A stretch of DNA of 64,000 nt. Source: Nonomuraea rhodomycinica (GTDB taxonomy: Bacteria > Actinomycetota > Actinomycetes > Streptosporangiales > Streptosporangiaceae). Shown one piece after another: positions 35,153 to 44,088 of this stretch. A program made the translations under genes and the position numbers. Location: NCBI RefSeq assembly GCF_013363995.1, contig NZ_JABWGO010000005.1:80711-144710 (forward strand). The letters are read 5' to 3'. Every line of letters starts with the position of its first letter. Within the stretch, counting starts at the first letter, position 1. Under the pieces are notes generated by a model that saw only the letters and a list, made by a program, of their open reading frames with translations, ran no database searches and was not told the DNA's origin.

Positions 35153-36330
35153 GCCGGCACCGCCGCGCGCAGCACGTACGCGCCCTCGCGCGTGGGCGCG
35201 GCATGCAGCGTGCCGCCCGCCGCGCCGACCCGCCGCGACAGGCCGCCCAGCCCGTCCGGCGCGTGCTCGCCCACCGGGCCGCTCACCCCGTCGTTGGACA
35301 TCTCCAGCACCCCATCCTTGATCGTGATCGTGCAGCGCTCGGCCTTGCTGTGCTTGAGCACGTTCGTCGCGCCCTCCCGGACCACGGTCGCGAGCAGCGT
35401 CCGGGTCTCGGGCCCGAGCGCCGCGGTGTCGGCGTCCACGGCGCAGCGCACGCCCGCCGCCTCCAGGACCGCCCGTACGCTGGCGAGCACCTCGTCGAGG
35501 TCGAGCGTGCGATAGCTCTGCACGGTCGCGCGCACCTCGCGCAGCGCCTGCCGGGCCGCGTCGCGCACCTCGTACATGCGCCGCGCGGCCGCCTCGGGGT
35601 CGGACGCGAGCAGTTCCTCGGCCCGCGCGGCCCCGGCCGAGATGCCGGACAGGCTCTGCCCGAGCAGGTCGTTGAGGTCGCGGGCGAACCTCAGCCGCTC
35701 CTCCGAGACGGCCAGCAGCGCCCTGGCCTCCTGGCCCTCGTGGGCCTCCTTGGCCAGCCGCCACAGCCACAGGTTCGCGCCGACGCAGCACAGGATGAAC
35801 GCGGTGATGCCCGCCTGGAGGACGACGAGGACCCACAGCACGCCGCCCGCGAACAGCGCCAGGTAGGCGCTGAACGCCACGACCGACGCCGCGGCCGCCG
35901 CGATGACGACACGCCGGCGCGCGTACGGCAGCAGCATGCCCAGCCACAGCACCGGCGCCCAGATCACCCAGAAGACCGACAGGGCGAGCGCGACCACGCC
36001 GGAGACCCACAGCAGGGCCATGGGCCGCTCGCCGCCCCTGACCGCGAGGCGGAAGCTGCGGGCCGCGAGCACGAACAGGACGACCAGCAGCACGCTCACC
36101 GCGATCGCCAGCGGCGCCCCGATCAGGCCCTGCTCCCAGCGCACGTACAGCTCCAGGAGACCGGCCAGGTTGACCAGCTGGACGAGGTCCGTGGAGTAGA
36201 CGATGAGCCAGCGGACCTTGTCCAGCTTCGTCACTCGTCTGCGCCGTAACCGGCCGGCCCTGGCCCGGGCGGCCGCGATCCACCCGGTTCCCGTCCGCCC
36301 GGCCCGGATCCGGCTCGCCTCCCCGCTCAC
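35149..36330 (-). CDS. DesK-type sensor kinase homologue lacking the phosphoacceptor histidine
   Basis: A 393-residue protein: a basic N-terminus, five or six transmembrane helices (residues about 45-190), a HisKA_3-like dimerisation helix, and a HATPase domain. In the dimerisation helix the expected ARDLHDLLGHS reads ARDLNDLLGQS, so the phosphoacceptor is Asn220 (codon AAC) and a later His is Gln. The ATPase part looks intact: EGATNVLKHS (N box), EMSNDG and DGLGGLSRR. It therefore could bind ATP but not autophosphorylate at the normal site. It starts with GTG in a GTGA overlap with the true kinase upstream, and may act as a modulator, heterodimer partner or phosphatase in the same system. 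Confidence 0.88.
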   Translation of the reverse strand: MSGEASRIRAGRTGTGWIAAARARAGRLRRRRVTKLDKVRWLIVYSTDLVQLVNLAGLLELYVRWEQGLIGAPLAIAVSVLLVVLFVLAARSFRLAVRGGERPMALLWVSGVVALALSVFWVIWAPVLWLGMLLPYARRRVVIAAAAASVVAFSAYLALFAGGVLWVLVVLQAGITAFILCCVGANLWLWRLAKEAHEGQEARALLAVSEERLRFARDLNDLLGQSLSGISAGAARAEELLASDPEAAARRMYEVRDAARQALREVRATVQSYRTLDLDEVLASVRAVLEAAGVRCAVDADTAALGPETRTLLATVVREGATNVLKHSKAERCTITIKDGVLEMSNDGVSGPVGEHAPDGLGGLSRRVGAAGGTLHAAPTREGAYVLRAAVPA

Positions 36331-37499
36331 GCCGGCACCACCGCCTTCAGGACGAACTCGCCGGCGGGGCCGGGCCCGGCCGTGACCGCGCCGCCCGCGG
36401 CGGCCAGCCGCTCCGCCAGGCCCCGCAGCCCGCTGCCGCCGCCCGCGCCACGCGGCTCTGCGGGGACGCGGACGCCGTCGTTGCGCATCTCCAGCGCGCC
36501 GTCGCGGATCGTGATCGAGCACCGCGTGGCCGCGCTGTGCTTGAGGACGTTCGTGGCCCCCTCGCGGACCGCCCAGGCGAGCAGCACCCGGGCTCCGGGC
36601 GACAGACCGGCCGTGGCGGCGTCGATCTCGCAGCGGGCGCCGGCCGCCTCCAGCGCGGCCCGCACGCCGTCGAGCTCCTCGTCCAGGTCGAGGGTCCGGT
36701 AGCCGTCCACGGCGACCTGCACCTCGGCCAGCGCCTCCACGGCCAGCCGCCGCACGTCGGCCATCTCCCGCGCCGCCTTGCCCTCGGCCGCGGCCCGGGT
36801 GGCCAGCTTGGCGGCCAGCTCGCTCTTCAGCGAGATCACCGACAGGCTGTGCCCGAGCAGGTCGTGCAGGTCGCGGGCGAAGCGCAGCCGCTCCTCCGCC
36901 ACGGCCAGGCTCGCCTTGGCCTCCTTGCCGTCGTGGGCGTCCCTGATCGTCCACCACAGCCACCGCCACAGCCACATGGCGACACTCATCAGCACGGCCG
37001 TGATCGCCTGGACGAGCAGGACCGGCTGCCACGGCTGGCGGGTGAGCAGGGCGACCGTGGCGGTCGTCAGCGCGAGCACGACCGCGCCGGTGCACCACGC
37101 GGCCCAGAGCGGCAGGTACAGCACCGCGGCCGACAGCCACAGGAACATCACCATGGCCCACATCCCGTCGCCGGTGCCGGCCGTCGCGGGCGGCACCAGC
37201 GCCAGCGCGCCGACCGCCAGCAGCCCCGCCAGCACGAGCCGGACGCTGGGCGCCGGACGCGTGTCGAACGCCTCACGCAGCAGGAACGGGAAGAGCCCGC
37301 ACGTGCCGGCCAGGCAGGCTCCCGCGGCCACGGCGTGCGGCACGGAGATCGTCCCCTCCGCGAACGCCGTGACCACCATGCCCATGAGGGTCAGCGCCAG
37401 CAGGGCGACCGCGCCGTCCATCCAGTAGACGAGGACCTTGCGCGCTGTGAGCGCCTGGCCTGCCACCGCCCTCCCCCTCGCCGGCGACGTCATCTTCAC
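36327..37499 (-). CDS. DesK-type sensor histidine kinase
   Basis: A 390-residue kinase with six or seven hydrophobic segments in residues 22-185, followed by HisKA_3 with the phosphoacceptor His212 in FARDLHDLLGHSLSVIS and a HATPase domain (EGATNVLKHS, EMRNDG, GSGLRGLAERL). Family members phosphorylate NarL-type regulators; the membrane-embedded input often senses lipid state or cell-envelope stress. GTG 37499 is used, with in-frame ATG 37493 possible. Its stop overlaps the GTG of the second, histidine-less kinase. Order: kinase, pseudo-kinase, regulator. Confidence 0.92.
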   Translation of the reverse strand: MKMTSPARGRAVAGQALTARKVLVYWMDGAVALLALTLMGMVVTAFAEGTISVPHAVAAGACLAGTCGLFPFLLREAFDTRPAPSVRLVLAGLLAVGALALVPPATAGTGDGMWAMVMFLWLSAAVLYLPLWAAWCTGAVVLALTTATVALLTRQPWQPVLLVQAITAVLMSVAMWLWRWLWWTIRDAHDGKEAKASLAVAEERLRFARDLHDLLGHSLSVISLKSELAAKLATRAAAEGKAAREMADVRRLAVEALAEVQVAVDGYRTLDLDEELDGVRAALEAAGARCEIDAATAGLSPGARVLLAWAVREGATNVLKHSAATRCSITIRDGALEMRNDGVRVPAEPRGAGGGSGLRGLAERLAAAGGAVTAGPGPAGEFVLKAVVPA

Positions 37500-37604
37500 T
37501 TGCCGGAATCCTATAGTTCCGGGAAAGGCACGGCATCGGGGAAGTCAAGCGGCCGGGCGGGATCGGGCCGGGCGGGGTCGGGCCAGGGCATGGGCCGCGG
37601 CGGG

Positions 37605-39002
37605 TCAGGCCAGTGTGTGCGCGAGGACGCGGGCCACGGCCGGCTCCGGTTCGGCGCCGCGCAGGGACAGCCAGGCCAGGTCGTTGTGGGCGGCGAACGC
37701 GGCCAGCGCCCGGGCGTCGGTCTCGGTCAGGTCGGCGGCGTCGTGCAGGACGGGGGTGAGGGCGACCCGGTGCCAGGCGTCGGCGGGTCCGTCCAGGCCC
37801 TGCACCCGGGCGACCTGCCGGACGGCCGCGCGCACGGCCGACGCGACGCGCCGCAGCCTGCCCGGGGCCGAGCCGGCCGGCTCGATCGTGGCCAGCAGGT
37901 CGACGGTGGCGATGTCGGCGCCGTACAGGCGGGTGAGGTGCAGCATCGCCACGTCGCGTGCGGCCAGGCCGTTCTCGTGCAGGGGCAGCGTGAACGTCAC
38001 GGGCAGCCGCCGCTGCTGCTGGAGCAGCCGCAGGGCGCGCGCCCGGCGGACCACGGCGGGCCGGTCGGCGGCGTCGCGCGCCTCCACGTCGAGGTACGCG
38101 GCGCCGAGCCGGGAGACGGCGGCGCCGTACGCGGCGGCCAGGCTCTCCGGGGTGGGGCAGGCGGCGGCCAGGTCACGGCCCCGGGGGCCGCCGAGCACGA
38201 GGCCGGCACCGCCCCCTTCGTCCCGCAGCGCACGGATCGCCGCGGCGAGTGCGCGCTCCCTCTCCTCGTCGCCTTGCTCCTCGCCGCGGGACGCGGGCTC
38301 TTCGTCCGTGGCCGTGGTCCTGGGCTTCTCGGCCGGCGCGTCCCCGTCGTCGGTCGTTCCGGGGTCGGCCGGGAGGCTGGGGGACGGCGTGGGGACGGTG
38401 CCCTCCGAGGGCGGGGCGTCGGTCGCGGGTGCGGTGTCCTTGGCGGGTGCGGTGTCCTTCGCGGGTGCGGTGTCCTTCGCGGGTGCGGTGTCCTTCGCGG
38501 GTGCGGTGTCCTTCGCGGGCGGGGTGGAGGCGGTGGTCCAGGCAGGGGTGCAGGGAGCGGGGCCGGCGACCAGGTGGGCGAGGGCGTACCAGCGCGACCC
38601 GGTGCGGCGGGCGTCGGCGGCGAGGTCGAGGTCGGGGTCGCGGCCGGGTTCGGCGAAGCGGACGAACGCCGCGGGTCCGGTCGCGGCGGAGGAGGACGCC
38701 CCGGGAGGCCGGGGCCGGGCGAGCGCGGGGGACACCGCCGGCGGTACGAGGTCGGGCAGGGCGCGGGGCGGCAGCAGCGTGACCGCCACCGCGGTCACGC
38801 CCGCGAGCCCCAGCGCCGCCAGGAACGCCAGCGGGCGCGGAAGCGTGCCGTCGGGCCGCGCGCGCCGCCCCTCGGCCGCCCGCCCGCGAGAGGACGCCGC
38901 CGTTCCGGAGGCATCCGTCCCGGACGACCGCGTTCCGGAAGCATCCGTCCCGGGCGGTCGCGAGCCGGACGACCGCGGGCCGGACAGCCGCGAACCAGAC
39001 AT
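37605..39002 (-). CDS. Membrane-anchored GH18 (chitinase)-like protein with repeat linker
   Basis: A 465-residue protein. The N-terminal 55 residues are Ser/Gly/Arg-rich with repeated SGTDAS, followed by one transmembrane helix (RPLAFLAALGLAGVTAVAVTLL). The extracytoplasmic part begins like a secreted chitinase-like fold (AAFVRFAEPG, WYALAHLVAG) and is interrupted by a linker with six near-perfect APAKDT units. It continues with LVLGGPRGRDLAAACPTPESLA, AAYLDVEARDAAD and RALRLLQQQRRLPVTFTLPL. That resembles GH18 proteins of actinomycetes with the DxxDxDxE motif reduced to a DVE core, so catalytic ability is doubtful. Family placement is from pattern and moderate. ATG 39002; single gene. Confidence 0.55.
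   Translation of the reverse strand: MSGSRLSGPRSSGSRPPGTDASGTRSSGTDASGTAASSRGRAAEGRRARPDGTLPRPLAFLAALGLAGVTAVAVTLLPPRALPDLVPPAVSPALARPRPPGASSSAATGPAAFVRFAEPGRDPDLDLAADARRTGSRWYALAHLVAGPAPCTPAWTTASTPPAKDTAPAKDTAPAKDTAPAKDTAPAKDTAPATDAPPSEGTVPTPSPSLPADPGTTDDGDAPAEKPRTTATDEEPASRGEEQGDEERERALAAAIRALRDEGGGAGLVLGGPRGRDLAAACPTPESLAAAYGAAVSRLGAAYLDVEARDAADRPAVVRRARALRLLQQQRRLPVTFTLPLHENGLAARDVAMLHLTRLYGADIATVDLLATIEPAGSAPGRLRRVASAVRAAVRQVARVQGLDGPADAWHRVALTPVLHDAADLTETDARALAAFAAHNDLAWLSLRGAEPEPAVARVLAHTLA
38425..38514 (-). repeat. Five perfect or near-perfect 18-bp repeats (APAKDT)
   Basis: GCGGGTGCGGTGTCCTTC (plus strand) occurs five times head to tail, with one base change in the first unit. It encodes the APAKDT linker of the GH18-like protein. 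The near-absence of silent change shows recent expansion. Confidence 0.92.
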
Positions 39003-39119
39003 GCGCCACCCCGAGTCGTCGGCCGATCACACAGAGCGTCGATCGCGACGGTAGCAAGCCGGACGGCTTCACCGGGGCCGTTCTCCGGATGCCGTCCGCT
39101 CTATGCCGATAATGACGAC

Positions 39120-40034
39120 ATGAAGTTGCGGATCTTCACGGAGCCCCAGGAGGGCGCCACCTATGACGACCTGCTCGCCGTCGCCCAGGCGACCGAGCGG
39201 CTGGGCTTCGACGCGTTCTTCCGGTCCGACCACTATCTGCGCATCACCGCCGGCGACCCGGGGCCGGGCTCCACGGACGCGTGGACCATGCTGGCCGGGC
39301 TGGCGCGGGAGACCTCCCGGATCAGGCTCGGCACGCTGGTGACCCCGGCCACGTTCCGGCTGCCGGGACCGCTGGCGATCACCGTGGCGCAGGTGGACCA
39401 GATGAGCGGCGGCCGGGTCGAGCTGGGCCTCGGCACGGGCTGGTACGACCGTGAGCACGCGGCGTACGGCATCCCGTTCCCGCCGGTGGCGGAGCGCTTC
39501 GGCCGGTTCGAGGAGCAGTTGGAGATCGTCCGCGGGCTCTGGACGTCCGACGGGCCGTATTCGTTCGAGGGCGCCTACTACCGGCTGGTCGACTCCCCCG
39601 CGCTGCCCAAGCCGGCGCAGCGCCCGAGCCCGCCGATCATCATCGGCGGCCTCGGCGCCAAGCGCACGCCCCGGCTGGCGGCGACGTACGCCGACGAGTA
39701 CAACGTGCCGTTCCACTCGCCCGAGGAGACGGGCGCGGCCTTCGACCGGGTACGGCGGGCGGCCGAGGAGACCGGGCGCGCGCTCGTGCTGTCGGCGGCG
39801 CAGACCGTGTGCGTGGGCCGCGACCAGGCCGAGCTGGAGCGGCGCGCGGCGGCGATCGGCACGGGCCTCGCCGACCTGCGCCGCAACGGGCTCGCCGGCA
39901 CTCCCGCCGAGGTCGTCGACAAACTCGGGCGGCTCGGGGAGCTGGGGGCCGAGCGCGTGTACCTCCAGGTGATGGACCTGTCCGACGCCGAGCACCTGGA
40001 GCTCATCGCCGCCGAGGTGCTGCCGCACGTCTGA
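39120..40034 (+). CDS. LLM-class F420-dependent oxidoreductase
   Basis: A 304-residue bacterial luciferase-like TIM-barrel enzyme. Typical strands are MKLRIFTEPQEGATYDD, RLGFDAFFRSDHYL near residue 30, RIRLGTLVTPATFRLPGPLA near residue 65, GRVELGLGTGWYDREHAAYG near residue 100, and PIIIGGLGAKRTPRLAA near residue 180. The pattern fits the F420-binding actinobacterial group; substrate unknown. There is no clear ribosome binding site before ATG 39120, so leaderless translation is possible. It is divergent from the GH18-like gene and upstream of hen1 with its own stop 66 bases before it. Confidence 0.9.
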   Translation: MKLRIFTEPQEGATYDDLLAVAQATERLGFDAFFRSDHYLRITAGDPGPGSTDAWTMLAGLARETSRIRLGTLVTPATFRLPGPLAITVAQVDQMSGGRVELGLGTGWYDREHAAYGIPFPPVAERFGRFEEQLEIVRGLWTSDGPYSFEGAYYRLVDSPALPKPAQRPSPPIIIGGLGAKRTPRLAATYADEYNVPFHSPEETGAAFDRVRRAAEETGRALVLSAAQTVCVGRDQAELERRAAAIGTGLADLRRNGLAGTPAEVVDKLGRLGELGAERVYLQVMDLSDAEHLELIAAEVLPHV

Positions 40035-40052
40035 TCCGCAGGCGATCGTCAG

Positions 40053-40064
40053 CCGATATATCGG
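40053..40064. promoter_or_regulatory. CCGATATATCGG palindrome before hen1
   Basis: A perfect 12-bp dyad lies 36 bases upstream of the hen1 GTG. Its core CGATATATCG is identical to the dyad before the PadR gene at 6048. In DNA this GC-rich, two such sites are unlikely by chance, so PadR-type control of the hen1-pnkp operon is a testable guess. Confidence 0.4.
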
Positions 40065-40100
40065 TTGGCGTGGTTCGTCCGGGACCGGCACACTTGGCGC

Positions 40101-41618
40101 GTGCTGCTGACGATCTCGACGACCGCGAGACCGGCGAGCGACCTGGGCTTCCTGCTGCACAAGCATCCCGACCGGGTGCAGGAGTTCGGGCAGTCGTCCG
40201 GCAAGGCCACCGTGTTCTACCCGGAGGCGGGCGAGGAGCGCTGCACCGCCGCCCTCCTCCTGGAGGTCGACCCGGTGACTCTGGCCCGCTCACGCGGGAA
40301 GGGCTCGCCGGACTTCAGCCTGTCGCAGTACGTCAACGACCGGCCCTACGCCGCCTCGTCCCTGCTGGCCGTCGCGCTCGCCGACGTGTTCCGCACCGCG
40401 CGGGCGGGGCGGTGCGCGGCCCGGCCGGAGCTGGCGGCCACAGCGCTGCCGCTGGAGATCCGGCTGCCCGCGCTGCCCTGCCGGGGCGGCCCCGACCTGG
40501 CGCGGCGGCTGTTCGAGCCGCTCGGCTGGGAGGTGTCCGCGGAGGCCGTGCCGCTCGACGAGGGGTTCCCCGAGTGGGGCGACTCGCGGTACGTGACGCT
40601 CACCCTCACCGGGACCGTGCGGCTGGCCGACGCGCTCAACCACCTGTACGTGCTGCTGCCCGTGCTCGACGACGCCAAGCACTACTGGATCGCGCCGGAC
40701 GAGGTGGACAAGCTCGTCCGGGCCGGCGAGGGCTGGCTGGGCGCGCACCCGGAGCGGACGCTGATCACGCGGCGCTACCTCGGCCGGCGGTGGACGCTGG
40801 CCCGTGCGGCGCTGACGCGGCTGGCGGAGCTGGGCGACGAGACGGAGGAGGCGCTGGAGCCGGCCATCCCGGAGGAGCCCTCCCCCACGACCCCGGCCGC
40901 CGAACCGGAGGACGCCGCCACCGAGCTGGAGGACTCGCCCGCCGAACCGGACGACGCCGCCACCGAGCCGGCGGACGCCGCGACCGAGCGCGAGGACGCG
41001 CCCGCCGCCCCTCGCTCGCTCAGCGGGAAGCGGCGCGAGGCCGTGCTGCGCACCCTGGAGGAGCTGGGCGCGACCAGCGTCATCGACCTCGGCTGCGGCC
41101 AGGGCGAGCTGGTCGGCGCGCTGCTGGCCCGGCCGCGCTTCGCCCGCGTGGGCGGCATGGACGTCTCGCCCATGGCCCTGACCATCGCGGCGCGCAAGCT
41201 GAAGCTGGAGCGCATGCCGGCCGCCAAGCGCGAGCGGCTGACCCTGTTCCAGGGGGCGCTCACGTACACCGACAAGCGGCTGACCGGCTACGACGGGGCC
41301 GTGCTCATGGAGGTGATCGAGCACGTGGACCCGCCGCGCCTGGCCGCGCTGGAGCGGGTCGTGTTCGGCCACGCCCGGCCGCGGCACGTGCTCGTCACCA
41401 CCCCGAACATCGAGTACAACGTGCGCTACGAGTTCCTGACCGGGCTGCGCCACCCCGACCACCGCTTCGAGTGGACGCGGGCGGAGTTCGCGGCGTGGGC
41501 CTCGGAGGTGGCCGCCCGCCACGGCTACACCGTCGCCCTGTCACCCGTGGGCGAGGACGACCCCGAGGTCGGTCCGCCGACGCAGATGGGAGTGTTCACC
41601 CGTGATCAGCGTTCCTGA
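40101..41618 (+). CDS. hen1: Bacterial Hen1, 3'-terminal RNA ribose 2'-O-methyltransferase
   Basis: A 505-residue protein. The N-terminal half (VLLTISTTARPASDLGFLLHKHPDRVQEF, then SQYVNDRPYAASSLLAVALADVF) is the Hen1-specific domain that works with Pnkp. An acidic low-complexity linker rich in Glu/Pro/Ala (about 255-310) follows. The C-terminal methyltransferase domain has the SAM site VIDLGCGQGELVGALL and the metal-binding EVIEHVDPPRL with a downstream histidine. It 2'-O-methylates the 3' end of cleaved RNA during repair, protecting the healed junction. GTG 40101 is chosen to match the conserved start LLTIST. The gene overlaps pnkp by 17 bases, and the two proteins are known to form a heterotetramer. 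Confidence 0.94.
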   Translation: MLLTISTTARPASDLGFLLHKHPDRVQEFGQSSGKATVFYPEAGEERCTAALLLEVDPVTLARSRGKGSPDFSLSQYVNDRPYAASSLLAVALADVFRTARAGRCAARPELAATALPLEIRLPALPCRGGPDLARRLFEPLGWEVSAEAVPLDEGFPEWGDSRYVTLTLTGTVRLADALNHLYVLLPVLDDAKHYWIAPDEVDKLVRAGEGWLGAHPERTLITRRYLGRRWTLARAALTRLAELGDETEEALEPAIPEEPSPTTPAAEPEDAATELEDSPAEPDDAATEPADAATEREDAPAAPRSLSGKRREAVLRTLEELGATSVIDLGCGQGELVGALLARPRFARVGGMDVSPMALTIAARKLKLERMPAAKRERLTLFQGALTYTDKRLTGYDGAVLMEVIEHVDPPRLAALERVVFGHARPRHVLVTTPNIEYNVRYEFLTGLRHPDHRFEWTRAEFAAWASEVAARHGYTVALSPVGEDDPEVGPPTQMGVFTRDQRS

Positions 41619-44070
41619 GCTGTCCCTGGTGGTGCTGGTCGGGGTGTCGGGCAGCGGGAAGTCGACGTTCGCGGCCCGGCACTTCAAGCCGACGCAGGTG
41701 ATCTCGTCCGACTACTGCCGCGGCCTGGTCGCCGACGACGAGAACGACCAGTCGGCGACGCCGGCGGCGTTCGAGCTGCTCCACCACATCGTGGGCGTGC
41801 GCCTGGCGCGCGGCCTGCTGACCGTGGTGGACGCGACGAACGTGCAGTACGGCGCCCGCAAGGCGCTCATCGACCTGGCCCGGCGGCACGACGTGCTGGC
41901 CGACGCCATCGTGCTGGACGTGCCCGAGGAGACGGCGATCGAGCGCAACGCCGCCCGTCCCGACCGCGACTTCGGGCCGGGCGTGGTGATCCGGCAGCGC
42001 AAGGAGCTGCGCCGCTCGCTGTCGAAGATCTCCAAGGACGGTTTCCGCAAGGTCCACGTGCTGCGCGGGCTCGACGCCGTCGAGAACGCCTCGGTGACGT
42101 ACGAGAAGGCGTGGAGCGACAAGCGGGAGCTGACGGGCCCGTTCGACGTCATCGGCGACGTGCACGGCTGCCGCGCCGAGCTGGAGGAGCTGCTCGCGCG
42201 GCTCGGCTGGCAGGGGCTGCGGCACCCGGAGGGGCGCACGGCGGTGTTCGTCGGCGACCTGGTGGACCGCGGCCCCGACACGCCGGGCGTGCTGCGGCTG
42301 GTCATGGACATGGTCGAGGCGGGCACGGCGCTGTGCGTGGCCGGCAACCACGAGCAGAAGCTGGTGCGCGCGCTCAACGGCCGCAACGTGCGGGCCACGC
42401 ACGGGCTCCAGGAGTCGCTGGACCAGCTCGCCGCGCAGCCGCCGGAGTTCCGGGAGCGGGCGCGGGCGTTCATGGACGGGCTGATCAGCCACTACCAGCT
42501 CGACGGCGGGCGGCTGGTCGTCGCGCACGCCGGCCTGAAGGAGTCCTACCATGGGCGGGCGTCCGGGCGGGTCCGCTCGTTCGCCCTGTACGGGGAGACG
42601 ACCGGGGAGACCGACGAGTACGGCCTGCCCGTGCGCTACCCGTGGGCCGACGACTACCGGGGCCGGGCCATGGTCGTCTACGGCCACACCCCGACCGTGC
42701 GGCCCGAGTGGGTCAACAACACGATCTGCCTCGACACGGGTTGCGTGTTCGGCGGCGCGCTGACCGCGCTGCGCTACCCCGAGCGGGAGCTGGTGAGCGT
42801 GCCGGCGCGGAAGGTCTGGTACGAGCCGGTCAAGCCGCTCGGCGGCCCGGCCGCTTCGGTCCGCGAGCCGGGCATGCTGGACATCGACGACGTGCGGGGC
42901 ACCCGGTACGTCGAGACCCGCTTCGGCCCGCGGGTCAAGGTGATGGAGGAGAACGCCGCCGCCGCGCTGGAGGTGATGAGCCGCTTCGCGGTGGACCCGC
43001 GCTGGCTGGTCTACCTGCCGCCGACGATGGCGCCGCCGGAGACGTCCACGCTGGACGGCTACCTGGAGCACCCGGCCGAGGCGTTCGCGGAGTTCGCCGC
43101 CGCCGGGGTCGGCGAGGTCGTGTGCGAGGAGAAGCACATGGGCTCGCGGGCCGTGGCCGTCCTCGCGCGGACGCCGGAGGCGGCGCGCGACCGGTTCGGC
43201 GTCACCGACGGGAGCACCGGCGCCGTGTACACGCGTACCGGCCGGCCGTTCTTCGCCGACAACGGGCCGCTCGTGGACCGGCTGCGCGAGGCGTGCGCGC
43301 CGCTGTGGGCGGAGCTCGGCTCCGACTGGGTGGTGCTGGACTGCGAGCTGCTGCCCTGGTCGGCCAAGGCGGGCGAGCTGATCAGAACCCAGTACGCCTC
43401 GGTGGGAGCCGCGGCGCGGGTGGCGCTGCCCGAGGCCGTGGCGGCCCTGGAAGCGGCGGCCGGGCGCGGACTGGATGTGGGCGGACTGCTGTCGCGCACC
43501 CGGCGCCGCTCCTCCAACGCTGCCCTGTTCCGCGACGCCTACGCCCGGTACTGCTGGCCGGTCGACGGGCTGGACGGGGTGCGGGTGGCGCCGTTCCAGA
43601 TCCTCGCCTGCGAGGGCCGGGCCACGGCGCTGGAGCCGCACGCCTGGCACCTGTCCACGCTGGCCCTGCTGGACTCGCCGCTGATCACGCACACGCGCCA
43701 CCGGTTCGTGTCGCTGGAGTCGGAGGAGTCGCGGGCCGGGGCGGTGGCCTGGTGGGAGTCGCTGACGGCCGAGGGCGGCGAGGGCATGGTGGTCAAGCCC
43801 GCCGCGTACACGCCGGGACGGGTGCAGCCGGGGGTGAAGGTCCGGGGCCGCGAGTACCTGCGCATCATCTACGGGCCGGACTACACCGAGTCGCTGGACG
43901 TGCTGCGCAGGCGCTTCCTCGGCAAGAAGCGGTCGATGGCGCTGCGGGAGTACGCGCTGGGGCTGGAGGCCCTGGCCCGGCTGTGCGAGGGTGAGCCGGC
44001 GTGGCGGGTCCACGAGCCGGTCTTCGCGGTCCTCGCCCTGGAGTCGGAGCCGGTGGACCCGCGCCTGTGA
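41602..44070 (+). CDS. pnkp: Polynucleotide kinase-phosphatase-ligase (bacterial Pnkp)
   Basis: An 822-residue three-domain RNA repair enzyme. The kinase (1-170) has the P-loop GVSGSGKST and the DATNVQYGARK lid. The metallophosphatase (about 180-400) has GDVHG, GDLVDRGPDTPG, GNHEQK and VYGHTP. The adenylyltransferase/ligase domain has its nucleotidyl Lys511 in EEKHMGSRA and later motifs such as WVVLDCELLPW and GEGMVVKPA. With Hen1 it repairs RNA cut by ribotoxins: end healing, 2'-O-methylation and sealing. GTG 41602 lies inside the hen1 3' end. Length is slightly under the usual 850. All catalytic motifs appear intact. Confidence 0.95.
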   Translation: MISVPELSLVVLVGVSGSGKSTFAARHFKPTQVISSDYCRGLVADDENDQSATPAAFELLHHIVGVRLARGLLTVVDATNVQYGARKALIDLARRHDVLADAIVLDVPEETAIERNAARPDRDFGPGVVIRQRKELRRSLSKISKDGFRKVHVLRGLDAVENASVTYEKAWSDKRELTGPFDVIGDVHGCRAELEELLARLGWQGLRHPEGRTAVFVGDLVDRGPDTPGVLRLVMDMVEAGTALCVAGNHEQKLVRALNGRNVRATHGLQESLDQLAAQPPEFRERARAFMDGLISHYQLDGGRLVVAHAGLKESYHGRASGRVRSFALYGETTGETDEYGLPVRYPWADDYRGRAMVVYGHTPTVRPEWVNNTICLDTGCVFGGALTALRYPERELVSVPARKVWYEPVKPLGGPAASVREPGMLDIDDVRGTRYVETRFGPRVKVMEENAAAALEVMSRFAVDPRWLVYLPPTMAPPETSTLDGYLEHPAEAFAEFAAAGVGEVVCEEKHMGSRAVAVLARTPEAARDRFGVTDGSTGAVYTRTGRPFFADNGPLVDRLREACAPLWAELGSDWVVLDCELLPWSAKAGELIRTQYASVGAAARVALPEAVAALEAAAGRGLDVGGLLSRTRRRSSNAALFRDAYARYCWPVDGLDGVRVAPFQILACEGRATALEPHAWHLSTLALLDSPLITHTRHRFVSLESEESRAGAVAWWESLTAEGGEGMVVKPAAYTPGRVQPGVKVRGREYLRIIYGPDYTESLDVLRRRFLGKKRSMALREYALGLEALARLCEGEPAWRVHEPVFAVLALESEPVDPRL

Positions 44071-44088
44071 GCCCTTGCCGAGGGGTGC

